Assembly: GCA_017560825.1 (NCBI GenBank) | Contig: JAFZED010000029.1 | Coordinates: forward strand, 1-44,060 | Origin: Bacteroidales bacterium | GTDB taxonomy: Bacteria; Bacteroidota; Bacteroidia; Bacteroidales; UBA932 | Length of the DNA stretch: 44,060 bases | Direction: 5' to 3' | Shown here: piece by piece, positions 31,753 to 40,121 of the stretch | Layout of the letters: every line of letters starts with the position of its first letter | How positions within the stretch are numbered: the stretch's first letter is position 1 | Notes under the pieces: model-generated | What the model saw: only the letters and a program-made list of their open reading frames with translations | Told to the model about the DNA's origin: nothing | The model's database searches: none | Made by a program: the position numbers and the translations under genes

Positions 31753-32418
31753 TTACTCCCAATTTATGCTTTCCGAGCCTTTTGTCTGCTCCAGGAAGTC
31801 ATCGTAGCTGATATATCTTGCTCCCATTGACTTCAGATGAGGCGTTTCCAGCTGGCAGTCGATGAATTTTCCACCCTCTTTCTGCATATGTCTTGCGAGA
31901 TGGATGAGGGCAAGCTTGGATGCTCCCGGTGCTTCCGAGAACATACTGTCACCAAGGAAACAGCCTCCGGTAACGAAGCCGTAAAGGCCTCCGACAAGCA
32001 GGTCTCCTTCCCACACTTCCACACTCTTTGCGTAGCCTCGTCTGTTCAGTTCCAGCCAGACCTCTATCATCTGAGGTCCCAGCCAGGCGCAGTCCTCGAA
32101 GATCCTGTCATCCACTCCTGCACAGGATTCGATCACGCCCTGGAAGTCCTGGTTGATCGTGCAGCGGTACTTCTTCTTGTTCATCATATTCCTCATCGAA
32201 TGGGAAACGTGGATCTCATCCGGGAATATGACGAATCTCTCCTGAGGTGCCCACCAGATCACAGGCTCGTGTCTGAATGCGAAATACGGGAATATTCCCA
32301 TAGGATAGCCCTCTATGAGCCTTTCCGGCGTCACGTCGCCTCCGACGGCATAAAAGCCGTCTTCATTGGCCAGACGTGGGTCCGGAAAGTCATTGCATCT
32401 GCTCAAATCAAAGATCAT
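31753..32418 (-). CDS. aat: Leucyl/phenylalanyl-tRNA--protein transferase
   Basis: This 221-residue enzyme adds Leu or Phe from charged tRNA to proteins with N-terminal Arg or Lys, creating type 2 N-degrons. It shows all Aat hallmarks: FPDPRLANEDGFYAVGGDVTPERLIEGYPMGIFPYF (split in the N-terminal domain), WWAPQERFVIFPDEIHVSHSM, WLGPQMIEVWLELNRRGYAKSVEVWEGD and GGLYGFVTGGCFLGDSMFS (GNAT-like C-terminal domain). It is the last gene of the clpS-clpA-aat operon, and its ATG overlaps the clpA stop by four bases (ATGA), so translation is coupled. The degron it creates is the one ClpS recognises. Confidence 0.96.
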   Translation of the reverse strand: MIFDLSRCNDFPDPRLANEDGFYAVGGDVTPERLIEGYPMGIFPYFAFRHEPVIWWAPQERFVIFPDEIHVSHSMRNMMNKKKYRCTINQDFQGVIESCAGVDDRIFEDCAWLGPQMIEVWLELNRRGYAKSVEVWEGDLLVGGLYGFVTGGCFLGDSMFSEAPGASKLALIHLARHMQKEGGKFIDCQLETPHLKSMGARYISYDDFLEQTKGSESINWE

Positions 32419-34571
32419 AGTGTGAACTCTCCGTTTTCATATTTTACTGAAGCTGTAAAGCCTGTCTTTCTGCCGAAGAGGATTTCCTTCATAAGAAGCG
32501 GAGTAAGTCGTGAATTGACCACTCTTTCTATCTCTCTTGCTCCGTAAGCAGGAGAGAATCCTTCCTTCAGAAGTGCCTCATAAGCTTCTGGGCTGACTTC
32601 CAGTGTGATTCCCTTGCTGTCGAGTCTGCCCTGGAGCTTGCTGATCTTGTCATCGAGGATCATTCCTGCCATTGTCTTGTCCATATCGTTGAAGACTACT
32701 ACAGAAGTGAGCCTGTTGATGAATTCCGGTGCAAAGACGCTCTTGACCTCCTTTGCCATAGCCTCGCCGGCATTTGCCGTCCTGTCGAAGCCAACGGCTG
32801 CCTTATGGGCATAGCGCGCACCTGCATTTGACGTCATAATGAGCACAACGTTCCTGAAATCCACTTTTCTTCCCTTGTTGTCTGAGATGACGGCGTAGTC
32901 CATCACCTGGAGAAGCAGGTTGTAGATGTCCTCGTGAGCCTTTTCGATCTCATCAAGCAGCAGGACGCAGTACGGATTCTTTCTTACGGTGTCAGTGAGT
33001 ATACCTCCGTCATCATAGCCGACATAGCCGGCAGGGGAGCCTATGAGTTTTGCCACAGAATGCTTCTCTGAGTACTCACTCATATCGAAACGGTGAAGCG
33101 GAACGTGCAGCTGCTTGGCCAGCACTTTGGACAGTTCTGTCTTGCCGACACCTGTAGGTCCTACAAATAGGAAGCTTCCGATAGTCTTGTCATTGTCCAG
33201 GAGACCGGCCTTGGACATCAAAATGGCCTCTGAGACCTGTCTGATGGCCTTCTCCTGTCCGTATATTTTCTTCTTGAGGCCTTCCTCCATATTGTAGAGG
33301 TCGCCCTTTGTCTGGTCGTCAGATGCAGCGACGTCGATTCTGCATATGTCAGCCAATGCCTGAGCTACGGTCTTTTCTGTCACCTTCTTTTCGTGTCTTG
33401 TCTGTGCGTATGCGCCAGCCTCGTCCAGAAGGTCTATGGCCTTGTCGGGCATACAGCGGTCCTGGATGTATCTGCGGCTGAGCGATATGGCCTGTGCAGT
33501 CACATCCTTGTCGTACTTTACTCCGTGGTGTTCTGACAACTCAGGAAGTATGCCCTTTATGATCTTGGCCGCATCCTCATCAGAAGGCTCTTCTATGTCT
33601 ATCTGACGGAAAAGGCTGAGCACGCCGTTGTCGGTGGCGGTGAGTTTCTTGATGTCTTCGTGTGTGGCAGAGATCACGAACTTCACCTCCCCTGATTTCA
33701 TATATGGAACGAGCAGGCTCAGAATGTCCTTTGAGCCGTCGTCAGTCTTGGATGTGCCTCCGAGTGACTTCAGTTCATCTATATAAAGGATTATATTTTC
33801 TTGATCTGCAATGGATTCCATAATGGAGTGCACCCTTCCTTCCAGGTCGCCGCGGTATTGGGTTCCGCTAAGGATGGCTGTGGTGTTCAGCTCCATAAGG
33901 AGATAGTCCTTGAGCATATCAGGGACCTTGCCTTTTTCAAGTCTGTCTGATATTCCTCCTGCCAGAGCTGTCTTTCCTACTCCTCTTCCTCCTGCCACAA
34001 GGACGTTGCTTCTGGTCTTGCGGCAGAGCACGCGCAGAAGCCTGTCAGCCTCATCCTTCATTCCCACAATCTCCCTTGGCAGTACCGGCGTAAGGTAGCG
34101 GGCGAGCTTTTCGCCTGACTCCACACCTCCGTCTTCATCATCAGACAGGCTGATGAGCGAGTTCAGAAAGTCCGGTATGCTGGACTCCAGGTTCTGTTCA
34201 AGATAGAATCTTGCATAGGAGTCTTCCAGCTGGAATATCGCGTAGATGATGTGGTGTGTCTGTACGGCGTTGACCATAGCAGATGCTGCAGCGTTGCCGG
34301 CGATGTCGAACATCTCCTTGAGCTGGGCAGAGAACTCAATCGAAAGCTCCTTGTCTTCCGGTGTCTTGTCTAAACTGTTGATATACTGATATATCTCGGC
34401 TTCAAGTGCCTCTGCGCGTCCGCACTTGCAGAATGCGTCCCAGAAGTCGCGGTCTTTCAGGAAGCCCGCGACAAGATGTTCTGGCGTAAGGAATTCGTTA
34501 CGTTTTTCGTTTGCAATACCGAAGGCTTCTACAAGGGCTCCGGTGACATTTGCTGTCTGTGTTATAGGCAT
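32415..34571 (-). CDS. clpA: AAA+ unfoldase ClpA of the ClpAP protease
   Basis: This 718-residue ATPase unfolds substrates and threads them into ClpP. It has the Clp N-domain (about 1-145), the first AAA module (Walker A AGGRGVGKT near 194, sensor and Walker B LYIDELKSLGG), no long ClpB-type coiled-coil insertion, and the second AAA module (Walker A GPTGVGKTELSKVL near 473; Walker B VLLLDEIEKAHED; arginine-finger region). In the second module I see no strong IGF/IGL loop by eye. The length is close to E. coli ClpA (758). Position between clpS and aat confirms ClpA rather than ClpC or ClpB. ClpP is not in this window. Confidence 0.95.
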   Translation of the reverse strand: MPITQTANVTGALVEAFGIANEKRNEFLTPEHLVAGFLKDRDFWDAFCKCGRAEALEAEIYQYINSLDKTPEDKELSIEFSAQLKEMFDIAGNAAASAMVNAVQTHHIIYAIFQLEDSYARFYLEQNLESSIPDFLNSLISLSDDEDGGVESGEKLARYLTPVLPREIVGMKDEADRLLRVLCRKTRSNVLVAGGRGVGKTALAGGISDRLEKGKVPDMLKDYLLMELNTTAILSGTQYRGDLEGRVHSIMESIADQENIILYIDELKSLGGTSKTDDGSKDILSLLVPYMKSGEVKFVISATHEDIKKLTATDNGVLSLFRQIDIEEPSDEDAAKIIKGILPELSEHHGVKYDKDVTAQAISLSRRYIQDRCMPDKAIDLLDEAGAYAQTRHEKKVTEKTVAQALADICRIDVAASDDQTKGDLYNMEEGLKKKIYGQEKAIRQVSEAILMSKAGLLDNDKTIGSFLFVGPTGVGKTELSKVLAKQLHVPLHRFDMSEYSEKHSVAKLIGSPAGYVGYDDGGILTDTVRKNPYCVLLLDEIEKAHEDIYNLLLQVMDYAVISDNKGRKVDFRNVVLIMTSNAGARYAHKAAVGFDRTANAGEAMAKEVKSVFAPEFINRLTSVVVFNDMDKTMAGMILDDKISKLQGRLDSKGITLEVSPEAYEALLKEGFSPAYGAREIERVVNSRLTPLLMKEILFGRKTGFTASVKYENGEFTL

Positions 34572-34585
34572 TTCAATACTGTTTC

Positions 34586-34894
34586 TTATTCTGGTTGGAT
34601 CTCAAATCTGAGAGGGTAGTTCTCAGCCCTTGCCATTTCTGTGGCCTTGGCTACCTTGCTCTGGGCTATGTCCAGTGAATAGACGCCCACTGTGGACTTC
34701 TGGTGTATGTGAGTGGTTTCTGCAATGTCTTCGGCTTCCGCCATCGACTTGTTGAAGACGGTCATCATCACCATAATGACAAACTCGAAGGTTGTGAAGT
34801 CGTCGTTCAGGACGCTCACACGGAACCTGCGTGGTTCGCGGTTTGAGGGTCTGGTAATGACCCTGCTTTGTCTTTCCTGTTCCTGCTGTGGCAT
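34586..34894 (-). CDS. clpS: ClpS adaptor for ClpAP
   Basis: This 102-residue adaptor binds N-degrons (Leu, Phe, Tyr, Trp ends) and delivers them to ClpA. The disordered basic N-terminus (MPQQEQERQSRVITRPSNRE) precedes the compact core, which has the family features RVSVLNDDFTTFEFVIMVMM (the DD/N pocket residues and hydrophobic helix), the ETTHIHQKSTVGVYSLDIAQSKV block with the His-containing ligand loop, and the terminal AENYPLRFEIQPE strand. ClpA follows 14 bases later. Upstream (34895-34949) I see only a weak TATATTCG box. Confidence 0.94.
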   Translation of the reverse strand: MPQQEQERQSRVITRPSNREPRRFRVSVLNDDFTTFEFVIMVMMTVFNKSMAEAEDIAETTHIHQKSTVGVYSLDIAQSKVAKATEMARAENYPLRFEIQPE

Positions 34895-34949
34895 ATTACC
34901 CTAAGTTCAAATTTTGCGAATATAAGAAAACATTTTCAAAGTAGGCCTA

Positions 34950-37310
34950 TTATGGTTTCCAATCGACGCTGTGGGAGAATGTTGTCTGCACGTTGAACTG
35001 CTTTAAGGTACCGTTGGAGTCCTTGTAGGCATTTGTGGTCGTGATTCCTGCTTCCATCATAAAGTTGCTGCTTCCGGTCTGGTATATGATAGGATCTTCT
35101 CCGCCGGCTGATGTGTCGATGTCAGGGTTTTGAGAGTATTTCACACTCCATTTGTATGGCACGTCATCTATGACTTTTCCGTTGCTGAGTCTGATGGAAA
35201 GCATTATCTTACAGAGGTTTTCTGCCAGATTGACCTGAGTGGCATACACAGAAGTGACGTGGACTGACGGGTCTATGTAGACCTCTGCTGTCACGGTGAC
35301 TACACAGACAGACCTGATGCCATTGTAAGTCACTGTGATTATAGCGGTTCCAGGGCCTTGCGCAGTGATTACTCCGCCGCCTACAGTCGCTACTCCGGAG
35401 TTGCTTGTGGTCCAGGTGGCTGATGATGTCACATTTCTGGATGCGCTTCCGTCGTTCGGATGGTATATTGCTGTGTTTGCTATAACATCTCCACGCTTGA
35501 GCGTCTTGCTTGTCCATCCCAGGGACAGTGTCGGGGCACCTTTCACAAGTACTGACGTTGTGGCTGTCAGCCCGTTATATGATGCCGTAATGGTGGTTGA
35601 GCCCAGTCCTACGCCTGTTATATATCCCTTTTCTACCGTGGCTGTTTTGCTGTTTCCTGTAGACCAGACTGCATCTTTCGTTACATCTGTCTCAGACTGA
35701 AGTTCTCCATCTTCATAGACCCTGTATGTGGCTGCAATCAGACTGCCTGCACCTTTGTATATTGATAATGATCCAGGGCTCAGCACGAGTTCGTATGTGA
35801 TCAGAGGCACCACTGTGACGGTGCCGGTTGCTGTTATGCCTTCATAGGTAGCGGTGATTTCTGCTGTTCCATAATTCACTCCTGTGATCATACCGATTCC
35901 GTTCACCGTTGCGACTGAAGTGTCGCTTGAGGTCCAGGAACACTTGGCCGATACTTCAGATCCGTTTATCTGGGTGCCGTTGAGCAGGGTGGCAAGGACT
36001 GCGGTCATCTTTCCGGACCTGCCTATGATAAGGTTCATATTTGACGGAGATATATTCAGCTTGTAGGAAGTGACATCTTTGACGGTTACGACGCTTGTTG
36101 ACCGGTAGCCGTTGTAAGTGGCTGTTATTGTGGCAGTTCCTTTGGATATTCCGGTGATGACACCGCCTGACACTGTGGCAATGGATTCATCGCTTGATGT
36201 CCAGGCGGAGTAGCCTGTGACGTCAGTGTTCTGGTCTCTTGCCCCGTCAACCAATCTGTAATAGTTGGCGGACAGGGCAGAGGTCAGGCCTACGCCCACC
36301 TCAGCTTCCGGCTGCACTATTTCAAAGCCGTAATCCACCTCAGGAAGGTCTGCCCCGTAGTCAACCCGCCAGCTCTCGTCAAAGATTCTGTCTTCGGTTA
36401 CTTTCAGGTGGACATTGATGTCGGTGTTCCTCTTTACATTGAAGTCCGAGCAGTTGTCTGCCCCAAGGTAGAATCTGTATTTGACATTGTCTGATGAGAC
36501 GTTTACTCCGTCGTATTTGCCTGAGAATGAGGCTGTCATCTCAAGATAGGTGCAGAGCTTCTCGTTGGCTGGTATGCTTAAAGGAATCTTCGATTCTGCG
36601 TGAGGATTGTCAGGAAGAAGCACTCCCTGGCAGTTCTCATAGGCATAGAAGGAAATGTTTCCCCCAGAGTTGATGGACTGCAGGTCCTGTGATGAAGCAT
36701 AGTCACCATAGCTGACGTCAGAAGGAGTCTCAGCCCTGCTGTCCGTGCCGAAAGGGTAGACCTTCACTGCACTCTGGCATAGTCTGATGGACCTTACGGC
36801 AAAATTCTCTATTTCAGATCTGTCCAGGCTGAAACGTATTCTGGAGACCAGGCGGATGAGGGCTATGTTTACTCTTGGCTCGCTCCCGTTTACACGGAAT
36901 TCATTCTGTGACCAGGACATAGGGAAGCCGCCGTTGATATATGACATCGAGCCCATTGAAAACTTGGTCTGCAGCATTGATTCTTCAAGTGATGGGGGAG
37001 TCAGCCTGCCCATATTCGACAGAGCATAGAGATTGTACTTGCGTTCCTTTATAAGGGACACAGTGAAGCTGCTGACATCCTCGAAGTACTCGGCCTTCTC
37101 GAGTTTACCGTTATGGTACGCATAGATGTTGATGTCCTTGACGACCGTTTCAGAAGCATCGATACTGCTCTTTACGGAATCGGTGTCAATGCTTTCTATG
37201 AAGAACTGCACGGCGGTCTCCTGCTCGCTGACTTGTTCTTTTCCTATGTCTTCTGCGACGCAGGAGCTCATAAAGGTTGCTAAAGTTAAAATGGAGATAA
37301 TCTTTTCCAT
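34950..37310 (-). CDS. Lipoprotein with fimbrillin-like N-terminus and four Big_2 Ig-like repeats
   Basis: This 786-residue protein has a short signal peptide ending in a lipobox (MEKIISILTLATFMSSC), so it is lipid-anchored. Residues about 25-330 resemble the fimbrillin/DUF4906-type domains of Bacteroidales surface lipoproteins (DINIYAYHNGKLEKAEYF; YNLYALSNMGRL). Then four Big_2-like domains follow at about 345-410, 415-500, 505-590 and 595-680, each with a WTSSD-S-ATV-G-ITG---G-ATITATYNG core. A final domain (about 690-786) is of unknown type. It is probably a surface-exposed adhesin or pilus-associated protein. It lies nine bases after the small putative DNA-binding protein and ends 55 bases before clpS with no evident terminator. 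Confidence 0.82.
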   Translation of the reverse strand: MEKIISILTLATFMSSCVAEDIGKEQVSEQETAVQFFIESIDTDSVKSSIDASETVVKDINIYAYHNGKLEKAEYFEDVSSFTVSLIKERKYNLYALSNMGRLTPPSLEESMLQTKFSMGSMSYINGGFPMSWSQNEFRVNGSEPRVNIALIRLVSRIRFSLDRSEIENFAVRSIRLCQSAVKVYPFGTDSRAETPSDVSYGDYASSQDLQSINSGGNISFYAYENCQGVLLPDNPHAESKIPLSIPANEKLCTYLEMTASFSGKYDGVNVSSDNVKYRFYLGADNCSDFNVKRNTDINVHLKVTEDRIFDESWRVDYGADLPEVDYGFEIVQPEAEVGVGLTSALSANYYRLVDGARDQNTDVTGYSAWTSSDESIATVSGGVITGISKGTATITATYNGYRSTSVVTVKDVTSYKLNISPSNMNLIIGRSGKMTAVLATLLNGTQINGSEVSAKCSWTSSDTSVATVNGIGMITGVNYGTAEITATYEGITATGTVTVVPLITYELVLSPGSLSIYKGAGSLIAATYRVYEDGELQSETDVTKDAVWSTGNSKTATVEKGYITGVGLGSTTITASYNGLTATTSVLVKGAPTLSLGWTSKTLKRGDVIANTAIYHPNDGSASRNVTSSATWTTSNSGVATVGGGVITAQGPGTAIITVTYNGIRSVCVVTVTAEVYIDPSVHVTSVYATQVNLAENLCKIMLSIRLSNGKVIDDVPYKWSVKYSQNPDIDTSAGGEDPIIYQTGSSNFMMEAGITTTNAYKDSNGTLKQFNVQTTFSHSVDWKP

Positions 37311-37319
37311 AGTGTTGTT

Positions 37320-37850
37320 CTATAAGATATTACCTTTGACTACCTCTCCGTATTTCTCCAGAAGTTCAAGCTTCTCTATTCTCGCGTGGATAGCCCCGAT
37401 ATTTCTCTTGAACATCCTTGCAAGCTCTTCTTCCTTCACTCCTTCACACCAGAGCCTCTCAAGTTCGAGATCATCTGAAACGGTCCACGGCTTAAGGTAA
37501 TTCGGGTACTTTATCCTGGTTGCTTCAAATGTGAGGGAGCGCACCTTCAGAAACTCTATCATATAATTCAGATTGGTCTCCTCGTTTATGGTGCCCTCGG
37601 TGCGTGCTGCCTTGAAATCTGTGATGCCCTTGTTTCTGAGCAAGGCTATTCTCCTGACTGTCCTGGTGCTGATCCCCTTCAGCTTCCTTTGGGAGAGTGC
37701 CAGGTAATCCGCATCTTTCAGCAGGTCCGCAATCTCTCCGAACGCCTTATACATTTCCTCTTCTGCGATAGTGAAAGCTGTCTCTCGGTGCGAGCCGATG
37801 ATTGAAGTTATCCTCGCTTCCAGGTCTGAAATGGTGAAATTTTTGTCCAT
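37320..37850 (-). CDS. Putative DNA-binding protein with SANT/Myb-like C-terminus
   Basis: I do not recognise a named family. Read from ATG 37850 the protein has 176 residues, starting MDKNFTISDLEARITSII; an earlier ATG at 37919 adds 23 Ser/Pro/Lys-rich residues and would place a TACCTTTG -7 box right at the start codon, so the shorter form is preferred. The middle (about 50-110) is helical and basic. The C-terminal 60 residues read KPWTVSDDLELERLWCEGVKEEELARMFKRNIGAIHARIEKL in style, a tryptophan-led helix-turn-helix of the SANT/GcrA-like kind seen in bacterial DNA-binding proteins. It precedes the Big_2 lipoprotein by nine bases, so it may regulate it or just be co-transcribed. Confidence 0.65.
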   Translation of the reverse strand: MDKNFTISDLEARITSIIGSHRETAFTIAEEEMYKAFGEIADLLKDADYLALSQRKLKGISTRTVRRIALLRNKGITDFKAARTEGTINEETNLNYMIEFLKVRSLTFEATRIKYPNYLKPWTVSDDLELERLWCEGVKEEELARMFKRNIGAIHARIEKLELLEKYGEVVKGNIL

Positions 37851-38051
37851 ATCCTTTGTTGTTTTTGATGTTTCCGTTGGCTTGCTCCCGCCGCCTTGAG
37901 GGGAGGGCTTCGATGACAAAGGTATATGTAAGGGATTGATTAATAGCTATTTCGAAATGGCTCGACAGCAAAGTTTTTCTAAATTTTTAAAAGATTGTCG
38001 AATTTTTAACACATTAAAATTTATTTTTAAAGGTTTTGAATCTTTTTTTTA

Positions 38052-38085
38052 ACAAAAAAAGTGGCACCAATGCTATGGTACCACT
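38052..38085 (-). terminator. Intrinsic terminator after the DUF2147 gene
   Basis: On the minus strand AGTGGTACCA and TGGTGCCACT (38085-38060) form a 10-base stem with one G-U pair, followed by seven T. It lies 45 bases after the stop codon. The AT-rich bases between 37920 and 38050 hold no gene. Confidence 0.85.
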
Positions 38086-38130
38086 TTCTGATAGTTGGTT
38101 TGATGTCCCTTGCGAGACAGGAATGACTGA

Positions 38131-38556
38131 TTATTTCTGTCTGAACCAGTCCATTGTTCTTCCGAGGAGACCCTTCTTGTCGAGTGAGCCGCGAACCTTG
38201 AGGACGTCGCCTTCCACCTTCATCGAGCAGTTGTAGGTCTTGCCGTTTGCCGGGTCGTAGATTGTTCCTCCGGTGTACTCGCCTCCGTTCTTCTTGAGTC
38301 CGCTGAGGAGGTTGAGGCCCATAAGTGGGCGGGTGCGGAGTGACTTGTCAGGATTGTTCTTGTCTACTGACGGCTTGCCAGCCTCATCTGTAGGCTCTTC
38401 AAGCCAAACGATCTTGCCGTTGAACGAGTCGCCGCTCTTGTAGATCTCAACAACTGCTGACCCGTCACCGAGTTTCCACTTTCCGATCACGTCCTGAGCC
38501 ATAGCTGCCATAACAGGCACGAGGGCCAGGAGCATACACATAAAAATCTTTTTCAT
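38131..38556 (-). CDS. DUF2147 domain exported protein
   Basis: From ATG 38556 (141 residues) the protein has a signal peptide (MKKIFMCMLLALVPVMAAMA, cut before QD) and one DUF2147 domain: VIGKWKLGDGSAVVEIYKSGDSFNGKIVWLEEP, then DKSLRTRPLMGLNLLSGLK and the strand-rich KVEGDVLKVRGSLDKKGLLGRTMDWFR. DUF2147 proteins are small beta-sandwich periplasmic proteins of unknown function, common in Bacteroidota and Proteobacteria. A longer reading from 38595 would put residues before the signal peptide, so I reject it. It is divergent from the FKBP gene and has its own terminator. Confidence 0.88.
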   Translation of the reverse strand: MKKIFMCMLLALVPVMAAMAQDVIGKWKLGDGSAVVEIYKSGDSFNGKIVWLEEPTDEAGKPSVDKNNPDKSLRTRPLMGLNLLSGLKKNGGEYTGGTIYDPANGKTYNCSMKVEGDVLKVRGSLDKKGLLGRTMDWFRQK

Positions 38557-38600
38557 AACATTTAAGGTTTTAGTATTCGTCTGCAAATTTATCATTTATT

Positions 38601-38630
38601 TTGACAAACTGACTATTCTTAGTAATTTCG
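38601..38630 (+). promoter_or_regulatory. Promoter of the FKBP gene
   Basis: TTG (38601-38603), a 19-base spacer and TAATTTCG (38623-38630), a one-base variant of TAnnTTTG, lie 25 bases before the start codon. Confidence 0.55.
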
Positions 38631-38654
38631 CGCCACAAATTTGAATCCAATCCT

Positions 38655-39053
38655 ATGCCACCAGTAGACAACGCATACAAGCTCCGCAATCAGGAATTTC
38701 TTCAGGAGTACGCCCAGAGACCGGGTGTGAAGATAATGTTCAACGGTGTGATGTACCGTGAAATAACAAAGGGAAACGGCCCTAAGCCGTCTCCCAAGAG
38801 TTTTGTGACTGTCTATTATATAGGTAAGCTGATCAACGGAAAGATCTTTGACCAGACTCAGAAAGGCCGTCCTGCGACATTCCGTCTGAATGAGCTCATC
38901 ACCGGCTGGATCACGGCTATGCGTGAGATGCCGAGCGGTTCGAGATGGGAAGTCGTGATCCCATATAACCTTGGCTATGGTTCGCGTGCCTGTGGCAACA
39001 TCAAGGCTTTCTCTACTTTAATATTCGATATTACCTTATTGGACGTCAGATAG
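38655..39053 (+). CDS. FKBP-type peptidyl-prolyl isomerase
   Basis: This 132-residue protein has one FKBP domain (about 40-131) and a short helical N-terminus (DNAYKLRNQEFLQEYAQRPGV) but no signal peptide, so it is probably cytoplasmic. Core features are VTVYYIGKLINGKIFDQT (the YxGxLxxGxxFD strand), the LITGWITAMREMPSGSRWEVVIPYNLGYG block and the terminal FSTLIFDITLLDV strand. It would speed cis-trans isomerisation of prolyl bonds or act as a chaperone. Its stop is immediately followed by the end of the convergent SGNH-hydrolase gene with no gap. Confidence 0.9.
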   Translation: MPPVDNAYKLRNQEFLQEYAQRPGVKIMFNGVMYREITKGNGPKPSPKSFVTVYYIGKLINGKIFDQTQKGRPATFRLNELITGWITAMREMPSGSRWEVVIPYNLGYGSRACGNIKAFSTLIFDITLLDVR

Positions 39054-39836
39054 TTACTTGCCGCACACCTCGAGCAGATGTGGCTTCAGCATTGAGGTCC
39101 AAAGGAGGTAGCCCTCTGTGTTTATATGCAGGTTGTCAGATTCGAACAGCTCTGCCTTTATAGTGCCGTCTTCGTTTACAAGCAGTGAGTTTACATCCAC
39201 AAATGTGACCTGTCTGCTGCTTTCGGCGAAGTCCTTCATTATGTCATTTACAAGCTTCTGCTTGTCTCTCAGGCCTGCCCTGAGCTCTGAGTATTTCCAC
39301 GAAAGGAAATATACGGGAATGCCCGGATAGTCCTTGTCAAGTCTGAGGAAGAGCATTCTGTAGTGGTCGAACACTTCTCCCACTGTCATATCTCCTTCTT
39401 TCCATCCGCATATGTCGTTGTCGCAGAACACAACGAAGGCCTTAGGGTTATAATCGGCCATAATGCGGTCGTAGTTGTAGTGGATGTCTCTGATGCTTGC
39501 TCCGCCGTAGCCTCTGTTTACAACGCTGAGCGGTGCCATCATTTCTGCAAGACCTTTCCAGAATCTTATGGAAGAACTGCCGAAGAAGACTACATCCACA
39601 TCCTCAGGCTCTGTCGCAGCTCTTGCATCGAGCTCCTGCACCTGATCCTCGTATCTGAGAATCCATTCCATATCAGCCTCCTTCTCGACAGGTATGCAGC
39701 CCTTTATCTGGTATACTGATGTGCTGTCGTCGATGATCTTGACTGTGCCTTCTGTGGTGCCGCAAGAGTGGTTCTGCGGTGCGCCGGCGCAAGCTGTAAG
39801 CAATGCGGCTGCAATTAAAGTAAAGGTTTTGTTCAT
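39054..39836 (-). CDS. SGNH/GDSL hydrolase lipoprotein
   Basis: From ATG 39836 (260 residues; a TTG at 39845 is in frame but less likely) the protein has a signal ending in LTAC, a lipobox. The SGNH blocks are visible: VVFFGSSSIRFWKGL (block I, nucleophile Ser near 85), VVNRGYGGASIRD (block II Gly), FCDNDI (block III Asn) and SDNLHINTEGYLLW (block V Asp and His). Such esterases remove acetyl groups from polysaccharides or hydrolyse phospholipids; the GSSSIRFW form is common among Bacteroidota exported esterases. It appears monocistronic, followed upstream by the small DUF4250 gene in the same direction, 15 bases away. Confidence 0.87.
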   Translation of the reverse strand: MNKTFTLIAAALLTACAGAPQNHSCGTTEGTVKIIDDSTSVYQIKGCIPVEKEADMEWILRYEDQVQELDARAATEPEDVDVVFFGSSSIRFWKGLAEMMAPLSVVNRGYGGASIRDIHYNYDRIMADYNPKAFVVFCDNDICGWKEGDMTVGEVFDHYRMLFLRLDKDYPGIPVYFLSWKYSELRAGLRDKQKLVNDIMKDFAESSRQVTFVDVNSLLVNEDGTIKAELFESDNLHINTEGYLLWTSMLKPHLLEVCGK

Positions 39837-39851
39837 AGTTGTCAAATGGTT

Positions 39852-40028
39852 TTACCAGAACTTGTTGAGTTCCTGATTGTATTCAAATCCTGATGCAGAA
39901 AGAGTCTTCTCAAGCTCGTTTCTGTCTATTCCCAGGTCCTCGCAGAGAGAGTCGAGGTCGGAGTAGAAATCCCTGAGTTTCATATTGATGACGCTCATAA
40001 GCATCATCGGGTCTTTTGGCAGTTCCAT
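39852..40028 (-). CDS. DUF4250 family small protein
   Basis: This 58-residue protein (from ATG 40028) reads MELPKDPMMLMSVINMKLRD and ends with GFEYNQELNKFW, a close match to the DUF4250 pattern of short acidic helical proteins found in many anaerobes. Function is unknown. A longer reading from 40070 would add 14 residues that lack the family pattern. It lies 15 bases before the SGNH hydrolase gene on the same strand, so the two may be co-transcribed, and it is divergent from the nucleoside kinase gene. Confidence 0.8.
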   Translation of the reverse strand: MELPKDPMMLMSVINMKLRDFYSDLDSLCEDLGIDRNELEKTLSASGFEYNQELNKFW

Positions 40029-40078
40029 ATATATATTCAAGTTTCGCAGGTTAATATATGCCTTTATCAAGGCAAACT

Positions 40079-40100
40079 TACGAAATATTTCGTATATTCG
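40079..40100 (+). promoter_or_regulatory. 16-base palindrome abutting a -7 box, upstream of the nucleoside kinase
   Basis: TACGAAATATTTCGTA (40079-40094) is a perfect palindrome and overlaps TATATTCG (40093-40100), a one-base variant of the -7 element. The kinase ATG is 21 bases further on. The position fits a repressor operator; no matching regulator is visible nearby. Confidence 0.45.
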
Positions 40101-40121
40101 TTGTTCTATTCAAAGATTGTT

